From positions 1-25,226 of the IMG/VR virus record IMGVR_UViG_3300044302_003458: a DNA stretch of 25,226 nt; one strand, 5' to 3'. The notes under the pieces are model-generated. The model searched no databases. It saw only the letters and a list, made by a program, of their open reading frames with translations, and was not told where the DNA came from. Shown here one piece after another: positions 7,765 through 15,307 of the stretch (the stretch's first letter is position 1; each line of letters opens with the position of its first letter). The DNA is from a virus. Both the position numbers and the translations under genes were made by a program.

Positions 7765-7790
7765 GTTAAGCCTTTTGTTGAAAGGCTAAC
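7765..7790 (+). other. Hairpin in the psbA leader
   Basis: GTTAAGCCTTT (7765-7775) pairs with AAAGGCTAAC (7781-7790), ten base pairs with one bulged A and a five-base loop. No T run follows, so strong intrinsic termination is not expected. It lies between the last virion gene and psbA and may be a processing site or mRNA stabiliser for psbA. Confidence 0.5.
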
Positions 7791-7811
7791 AAACGTCCTT
7801 ATATTATTAAA

Positions 7812-8897
7812 ATGGCTACTGCTATAGAAGTCAGGGAAAAAAATTCCTTGACTGGCTGGCCTGAGTTTTGTGAGTGGGTTACATCTACCAATAACCGCAT
7901 TTATGTGGGTTGGTTTGGTGTATTAATGATCCCTTGCTTACTAACAGCAGCTACATGTTTCATAATCGCATTTATTGCGGCACCACCTGTAGATATAGAT
8001 GGAATTAGAGAACCAGTTGCAGGATCATTCCTGTACGGAAACAACATCATATCAGGAGCAGTCGTACCGTCCTCAAACGCAATCGGTCTTCACTTCTACC
8101 CAATCTGGGAAGCTGCAACCCTCGACGAGTGGTTGTATAACGGAGGACCATATCAACTCGTTGTATTCCACTTTCTCATCGGTATCTCAGCTTACATGGG
8201 ACGACAATGGGAACTTAGTTATCGACTAGGGATGAGACCCTGGATCTGTGTTGCTTATTCCGCACCAGTATCAGCCGCTTTTGCTGTATTCCTCGTCTAT
8301 CCTTTCGGACAAGGATCATTCAGTGACGGTATGCCTCTTGGCATTTCAGGCACGTTCAACTTTATGTTTGTCTTTCAGGCGGAACATAATATCCTCATGC
8401 ATCCATTCCACATGGCAGGTGTGGCGGGTATGTTTGGCGGTGCTTTGTTTAGTGCTATGCATGGTTCACTGGTTACATCTTCACTTATTCGTGAAACTAC
8501 AGGATTAGAATCACAGAACTATGGATACAAATTCGGACAAGAAGAAGAGACCTATAACATCGTCGCAGCCCATGGCTACTTCGGACGTCTTATCTTCCAA
8601 TACGCCTCCTTTAACAACTCTCGTAGTTTACATTTCTTTCTTGCTTCTTGGCCTGTTATTTGCATCTGGCTTACCTCAATGGGTATATGCACCATGGCCT
8701 TCAACTTGAATGGTTTTAACTTTAACCAATCTGTAGTTGATAGTTCAGGTAAAGTGGTACCAACATGGGGAGATGTTCTTAATAGAGCAAACCTTGGCAT
8801 GGAAGTAATGCACGAGCGTAATGCTCACAACTTCCCACTTGATTTAGCAAGTTCTGAATCAACTCCTGTTGCTTTAATTGCTCCAGCTGTAGGTTAA
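7812..8897 (+). CDS. psbA: Photosystem II reaction centre protein D1
   Basis: The full-length D1 protein has 361 residues (hosts about 360). It binds the photosystem II cofactors and is the subunit replaced most often under light stress. Numbering here is shifted by +2. All key residues are present: tyrosine Z is Tyr163, manganese-cluster ligands are Asp172, Glu191, His334, Glu335, His339 and Asp344, and Ala346 is kept at the C-terminal processing site. His192 pairs with tyrosine Z, His200 binds P680 chlorophyll, His217 and His274 bind the non-haem iron, and Ser266 lies at the QB site. The residue equivalent to 130 is Gln (Gln132), the D1:1 form. The 240s region reads [13 protein letters not shown], where host D1 usually has RETTETESQNYGY. 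Parts of the gene are richer in G+C than the flanking phage DNA, consistent with host origin. It is a single uninterrupted reading frame without intron. Confidence 0.98.
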   Translation: MATAIEVREKNSLTGWPEFCEWVTSTNNRIYVGWFGVLMIPCLLTAATCFIIAFIAAPPVDIDGIREPVAGSFLYGNNIISGAVVPSSNAIGLHFYPIWEAATLDEWLYNGGPYQLVVFHFLIGISAYMGRQWELSYRLGMRPWICVAYSAPVSAAFAVFLVYPFGQGSFSDGMPLGISGTFNFMFVFQAEHNILMHPFHMAGVAGMFGGALFSAMHGSLVTSSLIRETTGLESQNYGYKFGQEEETYNIVAAHGYFGRLIFQYASFNNSRSLHFFLASWPVICIWLTSMGICTMAFNLNGFNFNQSVVDSSGKVVPTWGDVLNRANLGMEVMHERNAHNFPLDLASSESTPVALIAPAVG

Positions 8898-8916
8898 ATA
8901 TCCTACATAATTTGAT

Positions 8917-8946
8917 AAGCCTCTCTTAACGGGAGGCTTTTTTTTT
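8917..8946 (+). terminator. Intrinsic terminator after psbA
   Basis: A GCCTCTC arm pairs with GGGAGGC (one G-U pair) across a short loop and is followed by about nine T residues. It starts 19 bases after the psbA stop and would end the psbA transcript. Confidence 0.9.
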
Positions 8947-8986
8947 GAGCATCTTTTAATACAATAAATATAAATACAATTTAGAT

Positions 8987-9193
8987 ATGGATAAAGAAGA
9001 CGTTAAAAGACTAATTGATAGATCTATTGAAATTGCAATAGATAAACATAACAAGACTGCAACAGTCATTAGTGCAATTCTTGGTTTCTTTTGTTTAGCT
9101 GCGTTTGTTGACGGTTTATTCCGAGTTCTTGGTAAAATACCTCCTTTCCTTGGATTAGATGTAAATATAATTCCTAGTCTTATAGGACAATGA
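8987..9193 (+). CDS. Small single-pass membrane protein (68 aa)
   Basis: The product starts MDKEDVKRLIDRS with a charged amphipathic helix. One strong transmembrane segment follows at residues ~24-47 (TATVISAILGFFCLAAFVDGLF), then a hydrophobic, proline-containing tail. Its size and topology would suit a holin-like or inner-membrane accessory protein, but no family is recognised and the endolysin gene is 5 kb away. It is coupled to the next tiny membrane protein by an ATGA overlap. Confidence 0.65.
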   Translation: MDKEDVKRLIDRSIEIAIDKHNKTATVISAILGFFCLAAFVDGLFRVLGKIPPFLGLDVNIIPSLIGQ

Positions 9194-9291
9194 GTGAGTT
9201 TGCTTATGTTTTTGCATGGTCATATTTAACAGGATTTTTATTAGTATTAATTATTAAATTTATTATTGATAATGATAAGGATGATAATTAA
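9190..9291 (+). CDS. Tiny membrane protein (33 aa)
   Basis: The ATG at 9190 overlaps the preceding stop (ATGA) and the frame ends at TAA 9289-9291. The product is almost entirely one transmembrane helix (WSYLTGFLLVLIIKFII) followed by an acidic, lysine-containing tail (DNDKDDN), predicting N-out or N-in single-pass topology. The coupling to another membrane protein gene suggests they act together. A lysis accessory role is possible but not shown. Confidence 0.55.
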   Translation: MSEFAYVFAWSYLTGFLLVLIIKFIIDNDKDDN

Positions 9292-9363
9292 GAAACTGTC
9301 TCATTAAGTATTTATATCTATGGATTTAATGCTAGATTCAAATTTAACAAGTAATTAATTAAA

Positions 9364-9729
9364 ATGATTAAATCATTTCTTAGTGTAGCTGCTGCAAGTG
9401 CTCTTGCGGTTCCTTCTGCTTTTGCTGGTGTTTATATAAATGCTGAATCAAACGATGGATATACAGGTTCTGACTACACAGGTAGAACTATAGATCTACA
9501 TGTTGGTTATGAAGGTTCTATTAGTAAAGTTGATTACTACATTCAAGGTGGTCCTGCTTTTACAGCAGTAGCTGATGTAGATGGTACAAATTCAAGTATA
9601 TCTGGCAAGATTGGAGGTACTTTTAATGTATCTGAAAAACTTGGTATCTATGGTGAGTTTTCTGGTATTTCTATTGAAGATGCAGATAATAACTATGGAA
9701 CAAAAATAGGAGCTAAGTATTCTTTCTAA
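9364..9729 (+). CDS. Secreted outer-membrane-type beta-barrel protein
   Basis: The product has 121 residues with a clear Sec signal peptide: MIK, then a hydrophobic Ala/Leu/Val core, then cleavage after SAFA near residue 21. The mature part has alternating polar and hydrophobic strands (RTIDLHVGYEGSISKVDYYIQGG, SISGKIGGTFNV, LGIYGEFSGISI, TKIGAKYSF) and ends in Phe, the usual C-terminal signature of outer-membrane barrels recognised by BamA. About 100 mature residues would make a very small barrel or a partial one. I recall similar short secreted proteins in cyanophages without known function. Possible roles are altering the host surface, blocking superinfection or aiding lysis. It is followed by its own terminator. 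Confidence 0.72.
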   Translation: MIKSFLSVAAASALAVPSAFAGVYINAESNDGYTGSDYTGRTIDLHVGYEGSISKVDYYIQGGPAFTAVADVDGTNSSISGKIGGTFNVSEKLGIYGEFSGISIEDADNNYGTKIGAKYSF

Positions 9730-9753
9730 GTTTTTAAATTAAAACTTTTATTA

Positions 9754-9781
9754 AAGCCCTTGCTATAACAAGGGTTTTTTT
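9754..9781 (+). terminator. Intrinsic terminator after the outer-membrane-type gene
   Basis: CCCTTG (9757-9762) pairs with CAAGGG (9769-9774) over the loop CTATAA, followed by seven T residues. This separates the preceding gene from the hli pair. Confidence 0.88.
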
Positions 9782-9816
9782 ATTACTTTTTTGTTAGTAG
9801 GGATAACTACCTAGTA

Positions 9817-9844
9817 CTTAACAAAACTTAATGTAATATATAAA
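9817..9844 (+). promoter_or_regulatory. Candidate hli promoter region
   Basis: CTTAACAA at 9817-9824 is followed 15 bases later by TATAAA (9839-9844), which ends 19 bases before the first hli ATG. The TTAACA could act as a -35-like element with slightly short spacing. CTTAACAA occurs again, in both orientations, upstream of the HTH gene at 10232-10450. The region follows a strong terminator, so a new promoter is expected somewhere in 9782-9863. The exact element is uncertain. Confidence 0.3.
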
Positions 9845-9863
9845 GAAGCAAATTCTTATTCTC

Positions 9864-9971
9864 ATGACTCCTGAAGCAGAAAAGTTTAACGGTTGGGCAG
9901 CGATGATTGGTATCGTTGCGGCTTTCGGTGCATACGCAACAACTGGACAAATTATTCCTGGTATTTTTTAA
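9864..9971 (+). CDS. hli: High-light-inducible protein, short form
   Basis: The 35-residue single-helix protein has the chlorophyll a/b-binding-like core: EKFNGWAAMIGIVAA at residues 6-20 and TTGQIIPGIF at the end. Hli proteins bind chlorophyll and carotenoid in the thylakoid and dissipate excess energy, and phage copies protect photosystem II during infection. Trp replaces the usual Arg after NG, a variant I recall as common in short cyanophage Hlis. It lies after a terminator, and its stop TAA is immediately followed by the ATG of a second hli. The product ends after the helix, so it must dimerise to form a binding site. Confidence 0.92.
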   Translation: MTPEAEKFNGWAAMIGIVAAFGAYATTGQIIPGIF

Positions 9972-10166
9972 ATGAATTCTCACGTAATTACTGAATACGG
10001 CAAGCAAAACATTTTTGCAAAAGAAACAAAACCGTATATAGATAAGACTTATAAAGGATATATTGTAGAAGCCGAACGACTTAATGGGCGTTTAGCAATG
10101 ATTGGTATTGTTGCTTTATTAGGAGCATATATTACAACTGGACAAATTATCCCAATGATCTGGTAA
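9972..10166 (+). CDS. hli: High-light-inducible protein, long form
   Basis: The product has 64 residues. A variable ~30-residue stromal N-terminus is followed by the canonical motif EAERLNGRLAMIGIVALL (residues 33-50), with the Glu/Arg pair and Asn that bind chlorophyll, and the C-terminal TTGQIIPMIW. The gene starts directly after the stop of the shorter hli, and their 3' halves are similar in DNA sequence, pointing to tandem duplication followed by divergence. Together the pair would give homo- or heterodimers in the thylakoid. A bidirectional terminator follows. Confidence 0.95.
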   Translation: MNSHVITEYGKQNIFAKETKPYIDKTYKGYIVEAERLNGRLAMIGIVALLGAYITTGQIIPMIW

Positions 10167-10200
10167 GATTTGTTTGGATTGCTAGTCCGATGGTTGAATA

Positions 10201-10230
10201 AACCTCAGTATTGCACTACTGGGGTTTTTT
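10201..10230. terminator. Bidirectional terminator between convergent genes
   Basis: CCTCAGTA (10203-10210) pairs with TACTGGGG (10217-10224) and is followed by six T residues on the + strand. Read on the - strand the same stem is followed by TTTATT. It sits between the rightward hli pair and the leftward HTH gene and could end both transcripts. Confidence 0.85.
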
Positions 10231-10231
10231 A

Positions 10232-10450
10232 TTATCCAGCTATAGCAAGTTTTTCTTGACTAGCTAATGCTTTTTTAATGTTATTGATATTCCATCTAAA
10301 GCTTCTACGAGAACGTGTTTCAGGAAAAGCAGCATAATGTGGACCAAGCTTTAAAGTTCCATCATCTCTATATTTGAATAATGTCTCTTTATCAATGCCC
10401 AGAGCTTCATAAGCCCGACGGGTAATAACCCATCCATTTGCTTTTTTCAT
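10232..10450 (-). CDS. Small helix-turn-helix DNA-binding protein
   Basis: The 72-residue basic product begins MKKANGWVITRRAYEALGID and continues KETLFKYRDDGTLK, which reads as a MerR/excisionase-type winged helix-turn-helix (recognition helix near residues 20-30). An Arg/Ser-rich beta turn (ETRSRRSFRWN) and a C-terminal helix follow. Proteins of this size and pattern serve as excisionases or transcription regulators in phages, and no integrase lies in this window. It faces the hli pair across a shared terminator. Its upstream region holds repeated GTTAAG elements that could be its own operator. Confidence 0.65.
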   Translation of the reverse strand: MKKANGWVITRRAYEALGIDKETLFKYRDDGTLKLGPHYAAFPETRSRRSFRWNINNIKKALASQEKLAIAG

Positions 10451-10584
10451 TTGTTAAGAAGAACAACTAATGTTAAGACTATTAAAACTTAATAATTTGT
10501 CAATAGGCTTAACAATATTTTTATGTCTATATTTTATCTGTGTGATTTAGGTGAAATTAAAATTAATTAACTGCATATATAAGT
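10451..10584. promoter_or_regulatory. Divergent intergenic region with GTTAAG repeats
   Basis: This 134-base gap separates the leftward HTH gene from the rightward HNH gene, so it should hold at least one promoter in each direction. TTGTTAAG occurs at 10451-10458, TGTTAAG at 10471-10477 and the reverse form CTTAACAA at 10508-10515. They may be binding sites for the HTH protein. A CATATATAAG element lies just before the HNH start. No clear promoter pair can be assigned. Confidence 0.35.
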
Positions 10585-10899
10585 ATGTTCAACTGTGAGA
10601 ATGAACCTCTTGCTTTACTTGTTGAACTTACTCCGAAATTAGCGAAAAAACGATATAGAGATTCTATTTATGAAGCATGGGAACATAAATGTGGATATTG
10701 TTCTGCACCAGCTACTTCTTTAGATCATATTATTCCAAGGTTTAGTTCAGGTTCTGGTTATAGATATAATCTTTTACCAGCTTGTAGAAGTTGTAATGCA
10801 AACAAAGCAAGTTCTTGTATGGAAGATTGGTATCTTAAACAAGATTTTTTTACAAATGAAAGACTGAAAAAAATAAAAGTATGGATGTCAGATACTTAA
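10585..10899 (+). CDS. HNH endonuclease
   Basis: The 104-residue product has a complete small HNH domain. Zinc ligands come as two pairs, Cys36-Gly-Tyr-Cys39 and Cys67-Arg-Ser-Cys70. The ββα-metal core is LDHIIPRF (Asp47, His48), then Asn62 in YRYNLLPACRSC, then CNANKAS with Asn71 and Lys74. Such free-standing HNH nucleases in phages are usually homing endonucleases or packaging-associated nucleases. The gene stands alone between a regulator and the next virion block, with no intron or terminase beside it, which favours a homing endonuclease. No additional DNA-binding repeat is present. Confidence 0.88.
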   Translation: MFNCENEPLALLVELTPKLAKKRYRDSIYEAWEHKCGYCSAPATSLDHIIPRFSSGSGYRYNLLPACRSCNANKASSCMEDWYLKQDFFTNERLKKIKVWMSDT

Positions 10900-10933
10900 T
10901 AAAAGCTATATTTAAAATACTTATTAATTAACT

Positions 10934-11386
10934 ATGTCAACAACAGAAGAACGTTTAAACGATAACGTAAAAAGAGATGAATTAATTAATGAATGTTGTG
11001 GTAATAATGAATCAGCTAAAGAATATATCTATTTATTATGTGCTGCTTTAAGAGTTTGGGATGATGTATATGATGAAGATTATCCCGTAACTAAAGATGA
11101 TATTACAAATACTTATAAAATATTATTTATTTCATTACCTTCTAATAAATTTTTCAAAGAGAATCATGATTTATTATTTGGTCAACATTTAGTTTTATAT
11201 AATCAATGGATTGCTTCTAATAGATGGTTAAATGGTAATAAATTAGAACAAATGTATGCACATTTTTATAAAGAAGGTTTTAATGAAATAGCTCCTTTAG
11301 TAGCTTTCTTAACACAAGGTCAAGCTAAAATGGAAGAAGTTTCATTAAAACTTCGAGAAAGTTTTAAATCAGAAATAGGAGGTTAA
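10934..11386 (+). CDS. Conserved phage protein with LRVWDDVYDED motif
   Basis: The 150-residue helical soluble product has a notable segment near residues 38-48, LRVWDDVYDED, then a KDDITNTYKILFISLPSNKFF stretch. I recall an analogous pattern (RVWDDLxDxD, then LPxNPFF, then an LxxQW region) in a family of phage proteins encoded near internal virion proteins, of unknown function. The acidic cluster might bind metal, though this is a guess. It is the first gene of the 10.9-15.6 kb block and lies four bases before the large virion protein gene, whose AGGAGG ribosome binding site lies inside this gene's end. Confidence 0.55.
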   Translation: MSTTEERLNDNVKRDELINECCGNNESAKEYIYLLCAALRVWDDVYDEDYPVTKDDITNTYKILFISLPSNKFFKENHDLLFGQHLVLYNQWIASNRWLNGNKLEQMYAHFYKEGFNEIAPLVAFLTQGQAKMEEVSLKLRESFKSEIGG

Positions 11387-11390
11387 GCAA

Positions 11391-14300
11391 ATGGGATGGT
11401 GGGGAGGCGGCGGCGGCGGAGGAGGCACACCAGCTGATCCTGTTGGTGATTATAGAAGAACTAGAGAAACAGCATATCAAACCTGGAAGAATGCAGAATC
11501 TACTCATAAAGGAAATGTAGACAGTCTTGGTAATTTTGGATTATCTTATGATACAAATAATAAAAGGTGGAATACTATAAATGAAAAAGAAGATCATGCC
11601 ACAATAGCTAATTCTCCTCTTTTAGAAATTAAACCTACAAATCAAAAAGAAAAAGAGCTTTGGATTAAATGGCAACAATCCTACGATAGATCGTACAATG
11701 AGTATAACAACGCACAATTAGAAGGCCGTGGAGAATGGCATCAGGAAGGCACGTTCTCACCAAGTAATCATATACCAAGGGATGGCGATAGATGGGGATG
11801 GATATCACTTGGTAAAGACCCTAAGTCTTATACCGCTGCAAGACAGATAATAAGATTAGTATCTGAAGCTACAGGAGATCGTAGACCTTTTGATAATGAT
11901 TATTTTGATCAGAGTTATGGTCATGGCTTTTGGGGAAATGAAAATGCTATGAAAACAGATTGGGATGCACAAAAATTAGAAAATCAAAAAGTTGGTATAG
12001 ATAATGAATATAATCAAAAATGGAATGTTATAACAAATAGAATTAATGATACAAATGTAGAGTTAAATAATAAAAACGCAGCAAAAAATCAAGCTTATAA
12101 CAAAATTAAACAAATATCTAACAGAACACAAGGAAGTGATTTTTTACAACAAAGAAATAAAATTATAGATGAAGCCAAACCAATTTTACAAAATGCTGGT
12201 TTTACCAATGCACAAATAAATGGATTAGCAATAGGTGCTAATGACCAATTTAAAAGTTTTTATCGAACAGAAAAATTACGAAAATGGGATAGTAATCTAG
12301 CTCATCCTATACCTGGACCTACTGGCTCTACGTTTGATGGAGAATATTATTTAGGACAATCTCCAGCTGCTCAAAATACGTGGAATGATGCAGTAGCAAA
12401 TGATGATATTGATATAACAGAAAGATATACTAACGCTAATACTTTTGCCTTACAGCATTGGTCAAATCAAGGTAAAAATTTAGGTTTAAGAGCTTATGCT
12501 CCAACAGATCCAACAGCAGCAACAGGATATGAAGAAATCACTACAGATGCTGATGTACAAGCTGCACGTGATAGACAATTAGGACTTACTACAGATGCAG
12601 ATGGTTTTATAGATAAAATTTTAAATATTCCTTATGTAGCAGGAGAATATGATAAAGCTAGTTCAGATGAAGGTGATGATTATTGGAAAGAATTAGGTGA
12701 TGAATGGAATTTAAACGAAAAAAATCCAGATGAATTTGTTGCTTTATTTAGATTATCTGAAAGAGATGAAGATAAAAGTATTTCTTTTTTACATAATCTA
12801 AATAATCCTCAATATAATAGTGGTATTAGTGAATTAGAAGATGCTGTTATGGTAGCAGCAGGTGATAAAGCCAGAGTAGATATACAAAAATTTGGAAATT
12901 TAACTCAAAACGTATTAAAAGAAACAATTTCAGAAATAAAAGAAGCAAAAGAAAAAGAGAGTTTTTTAGGAACAATAAAAAACTTTGCAGGATATGGAGA
13001 AATTATGGATATAAATAAAAGTTTATCTAATTCTTTATTAGGTGATTTAAACAAAGGAGGATACTTAAATTGGATGGGAGGAGAAACTACACGAGATGCA
13101 TTAGAACAATCAATGGAAAATATTACAGGTGTAAGAAATAATGTTACTCATAATTGGCAAAAATGGTATGACGAAGAATTAAAAACTAAATATGAAGCAG
13201 GAGGTACTTTTTATAAAGGAGAAGACGATCCTGCAACAGAAGAAGATGAAAGAGAAAGTTATGAAATAGACGCTGAATTTGGAAGAGCTTTTATCGATGA
13301 ATATTTAACAAAAAGATTTGATCAATCAAAATCAATGAATGAATTTGTTGAATATTTAGACGTTAGAGATTCAGAAAAAAATCCATTTCAAACAATGGAT
13401 ATGTTAAGTGCATTAAATTTACATGCGAAATTAAAAGCAGACGAATGGCAAGCTATAAGAAAAGAAGAAATTGATAATGGTCAAGCAGATAGACATTTTG
13501 ATGCTCAATTTTATTTAAATCCTTCGTCAGGTGAAGAAAATATTGGAAAAACTTCAGATTATATAAAACAATCAGAAAGAATACAAAAAGATTTACAAGC
13601 AGCAAAAACTACTCCTGATGAATTAATAGATCCAAATTTACCTGCTTTAGGAACATGGAGACAACAATTATATAAATATGGAATAGATGTTAATGATCAA
13701 ACAGTAGGAATAAATGGTTTATCAGTAGGTGAAAATAATTTTGCAAAAATGCATTTTGATATCGTAGGTCAAAGTAAAGGTTATGATGCAGCAGAAGATT
13801 ATTTAAATCCAAGTGCAATTAGAAAACATGTATATGAGAATATATTGCCTGAATTAGATGATGAAGCTATAGAACAAGGAACAATTTTTGGACAATTTAT
13901 TACACCTTCAGAATTTGCAGATGATGCATTAGAAGGAGTTGATCCAAATGTACCAGAGAGTTGGCAAACAGTATTAAATGAAATGGAAGATAGAGGAGAG
14001 ATAGATAGTGCAGAAGAGTGGAATGGTACATATGACGATCTTAAAGAAATGATTATGGAAGTTATGAGAACAGGTTCTGCACAACAAATTAGAGAAAATA
14101 TAAAATATTTAAATGAAAAACGTAAAAGACCAACTCAAAAAGAATTAGGTGTTCTTTATATAGAACGAGAATCAGATTATAAACCAGAAAAATTAGAAGG
14201 TAAAACAGCTTTATTTAAAACTTTTCAAAATGCAGGATTTCAAGGAAGTGAAGAAGATTTTTATGGAGACTTTTTTCCAGATTTAAATATAGAAGATCAA

Positions 14301-14561
14301 AAACTATTAACAGCAGCTGGAGAGAATGAAGGTCTAAGTGGATTTATGGATATGGATTTTAATGACCCATTTGCTTCCTTTACTCAAATTAGTGAATTTA
14401 TGAAAGATGATGAAGATGATAATGAAGAAGAAGAAGAAAATAAAAAACAAGGAAGTAGTTATTTTGATTTAAGTGTTGATGATGATAATGATTGGGATTA
14501 TAAAAAAACAAAGACTAAAAGTACTTTTGGCAATTTCTCTAAACTTTTCAATAAGGATTAA
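11391..14561 (+). CDS. Large hydrophilic virion protein (1056 aa)
   Basis: ATG 11391 follows a strong AGGAGG. The N-terminus MGWWGGGGGGGGTPADP is a tryptophan plus polyglycine run, after which the protein is almost wholly hydrophilic and probably helical (many Lys, Glu, Asn, Asp, Trp, Tyr). No transmembrane helix, signal peptide, lysozyme or peptidase motif is evident. The last ~55 residues are extremely acidic (DDEDDNEEEEENKK, then SVDDDNDWDYKKTK) and end in a basic LFNKD. Length, hydrophilicity and position just before the endolysin suggest an internal virion or ejection protein, or a tail assembly protein. It lacks the long hydrophobic helices expected of a tape-measure protein, which argues against that reading. 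Function is inferred. Confidence 0.6.
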   Translation: MGWWGGGGGGGGTPADPVGDYRRTRETAYQTWKNAESTHKGNVDSLGNFGLSYDTNNKRWNTINEKEDHATIANSPLLEIKPTNQKEKELWIKWQQSYDRSYNEYNNAQLEGRGEWHQEGTFSPSNHIPRDGDRWGWISLGKDPKSYTAARQIIRLVSEATGDRRPFDNDYFDQSYGHGFWGNENAMKTDWDAQKLENQKVGIDNEYNQKWNVITNRINDTNVELNNKNAAKNQAYNKIKQISNRTQGSDFLQQRNKIIDEAKPILQNAGFTNAQINGLAIGANDQFKSFYRTEKLRKWDSNLAHPIPGPTGSTFDGEYYLGQSPAAQNTWNDAVANDDIDITERYTNANTFALQHWSNQGKNLGLRAYAPTDPTAATGYEEITTDADVQAARDRQLGLTTDADGFIDKILNIPYVAGEYDKASSDEGDDYWKELGDEWNLNEKNPDEFVALFRLSERDEDKSISFLHNLNNPQYNSGISELEDAVMVAAGDKARVDIQKFGNLTQNVLKETISEIKEAKEKESFLGTIKNFAGYGEIMDINKSLSNSLLGDLNKGGYLNWMGGETTRDALEQSMENITGVRNNVTHNWQKWYDEELKTKYEAGGTFYKGEDDPATEEDERESYEIDAEFGRAFIDEYLTKRFDQSKSMNEFVEYLDVRDSEKNPFQTMDMLSALNLHAKLKADEWQAIRKEEIDNGQADRHFDAQFYLNPSSGEENIGKTSDYIKQSERIQKDLQAAKTTPDELIDPNLPALGTWRQQLYKYGIDVNDQTVGINGLSVGENNFAKMHFDIVGQSKGYDAAEDYLNPSAIRKHVYENILPELDDEAIEQGTIFGQFITPSEFADDALEGVDPNVPESWQTVLNEMEDRGEIDSAEEWNGTYDDLKEMIMEVMRTGSAQQIRENIKYLNEKRKRPTQKELGVLYIERESDYKPEKLEGKTALFKTFQNAGFQGSEEDFYGDFFPDLNIEDQKLLTAAGENEGLSGFMDMDFNDPFASFTQISEFMKDDEDDNEEEEENKKQGSSYFDLSVDDDNDWDYKKTKTKSTFGNFSKLFNKD

Positions 14562-14614
14562 AACCTTATTTATTTAAATAGTGTGTATATTAAAGGTATT
14601 AAGTATGATTTTTT

Positions 14615-15289
14615 ATGTCTGATTTATCATTAGTTGTTAATTTAATCAGAAAATATGAAGGATTTAATGAAAAAGCATATCCAGATCCGTCTACAGGAAA
14701 GAGTCCATACACGATAGGTTATGGGACACAATATTATCCAGATGGAGCACCTGTTAAACAAGGTCAAAAATGTACAAAAGAAAAAGCTTTAGAATATTTA
14801 TTTACTGAAATAGAAATAATAAATACAGAATTATCTAAATTAAATTTAGGACTAGATTCATATATGAAACAAGCTTTAATTTCTTTTATTCATTCAGTAG
14901 GATGGAAATCTTTTTTATATAGTCAAATTATTGATTGTATAGAAAATGAAAATTTTTCAGGTGTTTGCGACGAAATTAGTAGATGGATTTTTGATGAAGA
15001 TTATAAAGTTATAGGAGGATTATTAGATCGAAGAAAAGAAGAAATTAAATTATTTTTAACTGAGCTTAATAAAAATGAATGGAAAAGTAATCATCTTTTG
15101 TTAAATTGTTTTAGCAATTTTAATGGAAATATGGATCAAATCAATGCAATAAATAAATTAGAAGAAAAAATCAATCCTTATATACTTAGTGATTTTGTAA
15201 ATAATTATACATTTAATAATTCTTTTTCAATAAATTACGATGAAATAGATTTTGAAGATGATTTTTCATCAGTAACTTTAAGATTTTGA
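14615..15289 (+). CDS. GH24 endolysin (T4-lysozyme type)
   Basis: The product has 224 residues. The N-terminal ~150 residues match the glycoside hydrolase 24 family, which cleaves the peptidoglycan glycan strand. Glu15 in the KYEGF motif, Asp24 in YPDPSTGK and Thr33 in YTIGYGT form the Glu-Asp-Thr catalytic set, in the order seen in T4 lysozyme (Glu11, Asp20, Thr26). Later hallmarks are LISFIHSVGW and LLDRRKEEIKLF. No signal sequence or N-terminal anchor is present, so release would need a holin. Residues ~155-224 form an extra C-terminal region (NYTFNNSFSINYDEIDFEDDF) not typical of the family. An acidic tail is unusual for a wall-binding domain. Confidence 0.92.
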   Translation: MSDLSLVVNLIRKYEGFNEKAYPDPSTGKSPYTIGYGTQYYPDGAPVKQGQKCTKEKALEYLFTEIEIINTELSKLNLGLDSYMKQALISFIHSVGWKSFLYSQIIDCIENENFSGVCDEISRWIFDEDYKVIGGLLDRRKEEIKLFLTELNKNEWKSNHLLLNCFSNFNGNMDQINAINKLEEKINPYILSDFVNNYTFNNSFSINYDEIDFEDDFSSVTLRF

Positions 15290-15307
15290 TTTAGAATAAA
15301 ACAAATA

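Noticed and set aside
8969-8976. TATAAATA, a T4-type late promoter octamer before 8987
   Set aside because: The same word occurs inside genes (for example near 13672 and 20257) in this AT-rich DNA, and no shared placement upstream of genes was found.
9730-9745. AT-rich near-palindrome GTTTTTAAATTAAAAC
   Set aside because: It is weak and fully A/T in the centre. The adjacent G+C stem at 9757-9774 with a T run is the better terminator.
11391-14561. Tail tape-measure protein
   Set aside because: The protein lacks long hydrophobic or regular coiled segments expected of tape measures, so an internal virion protein is the safer description.
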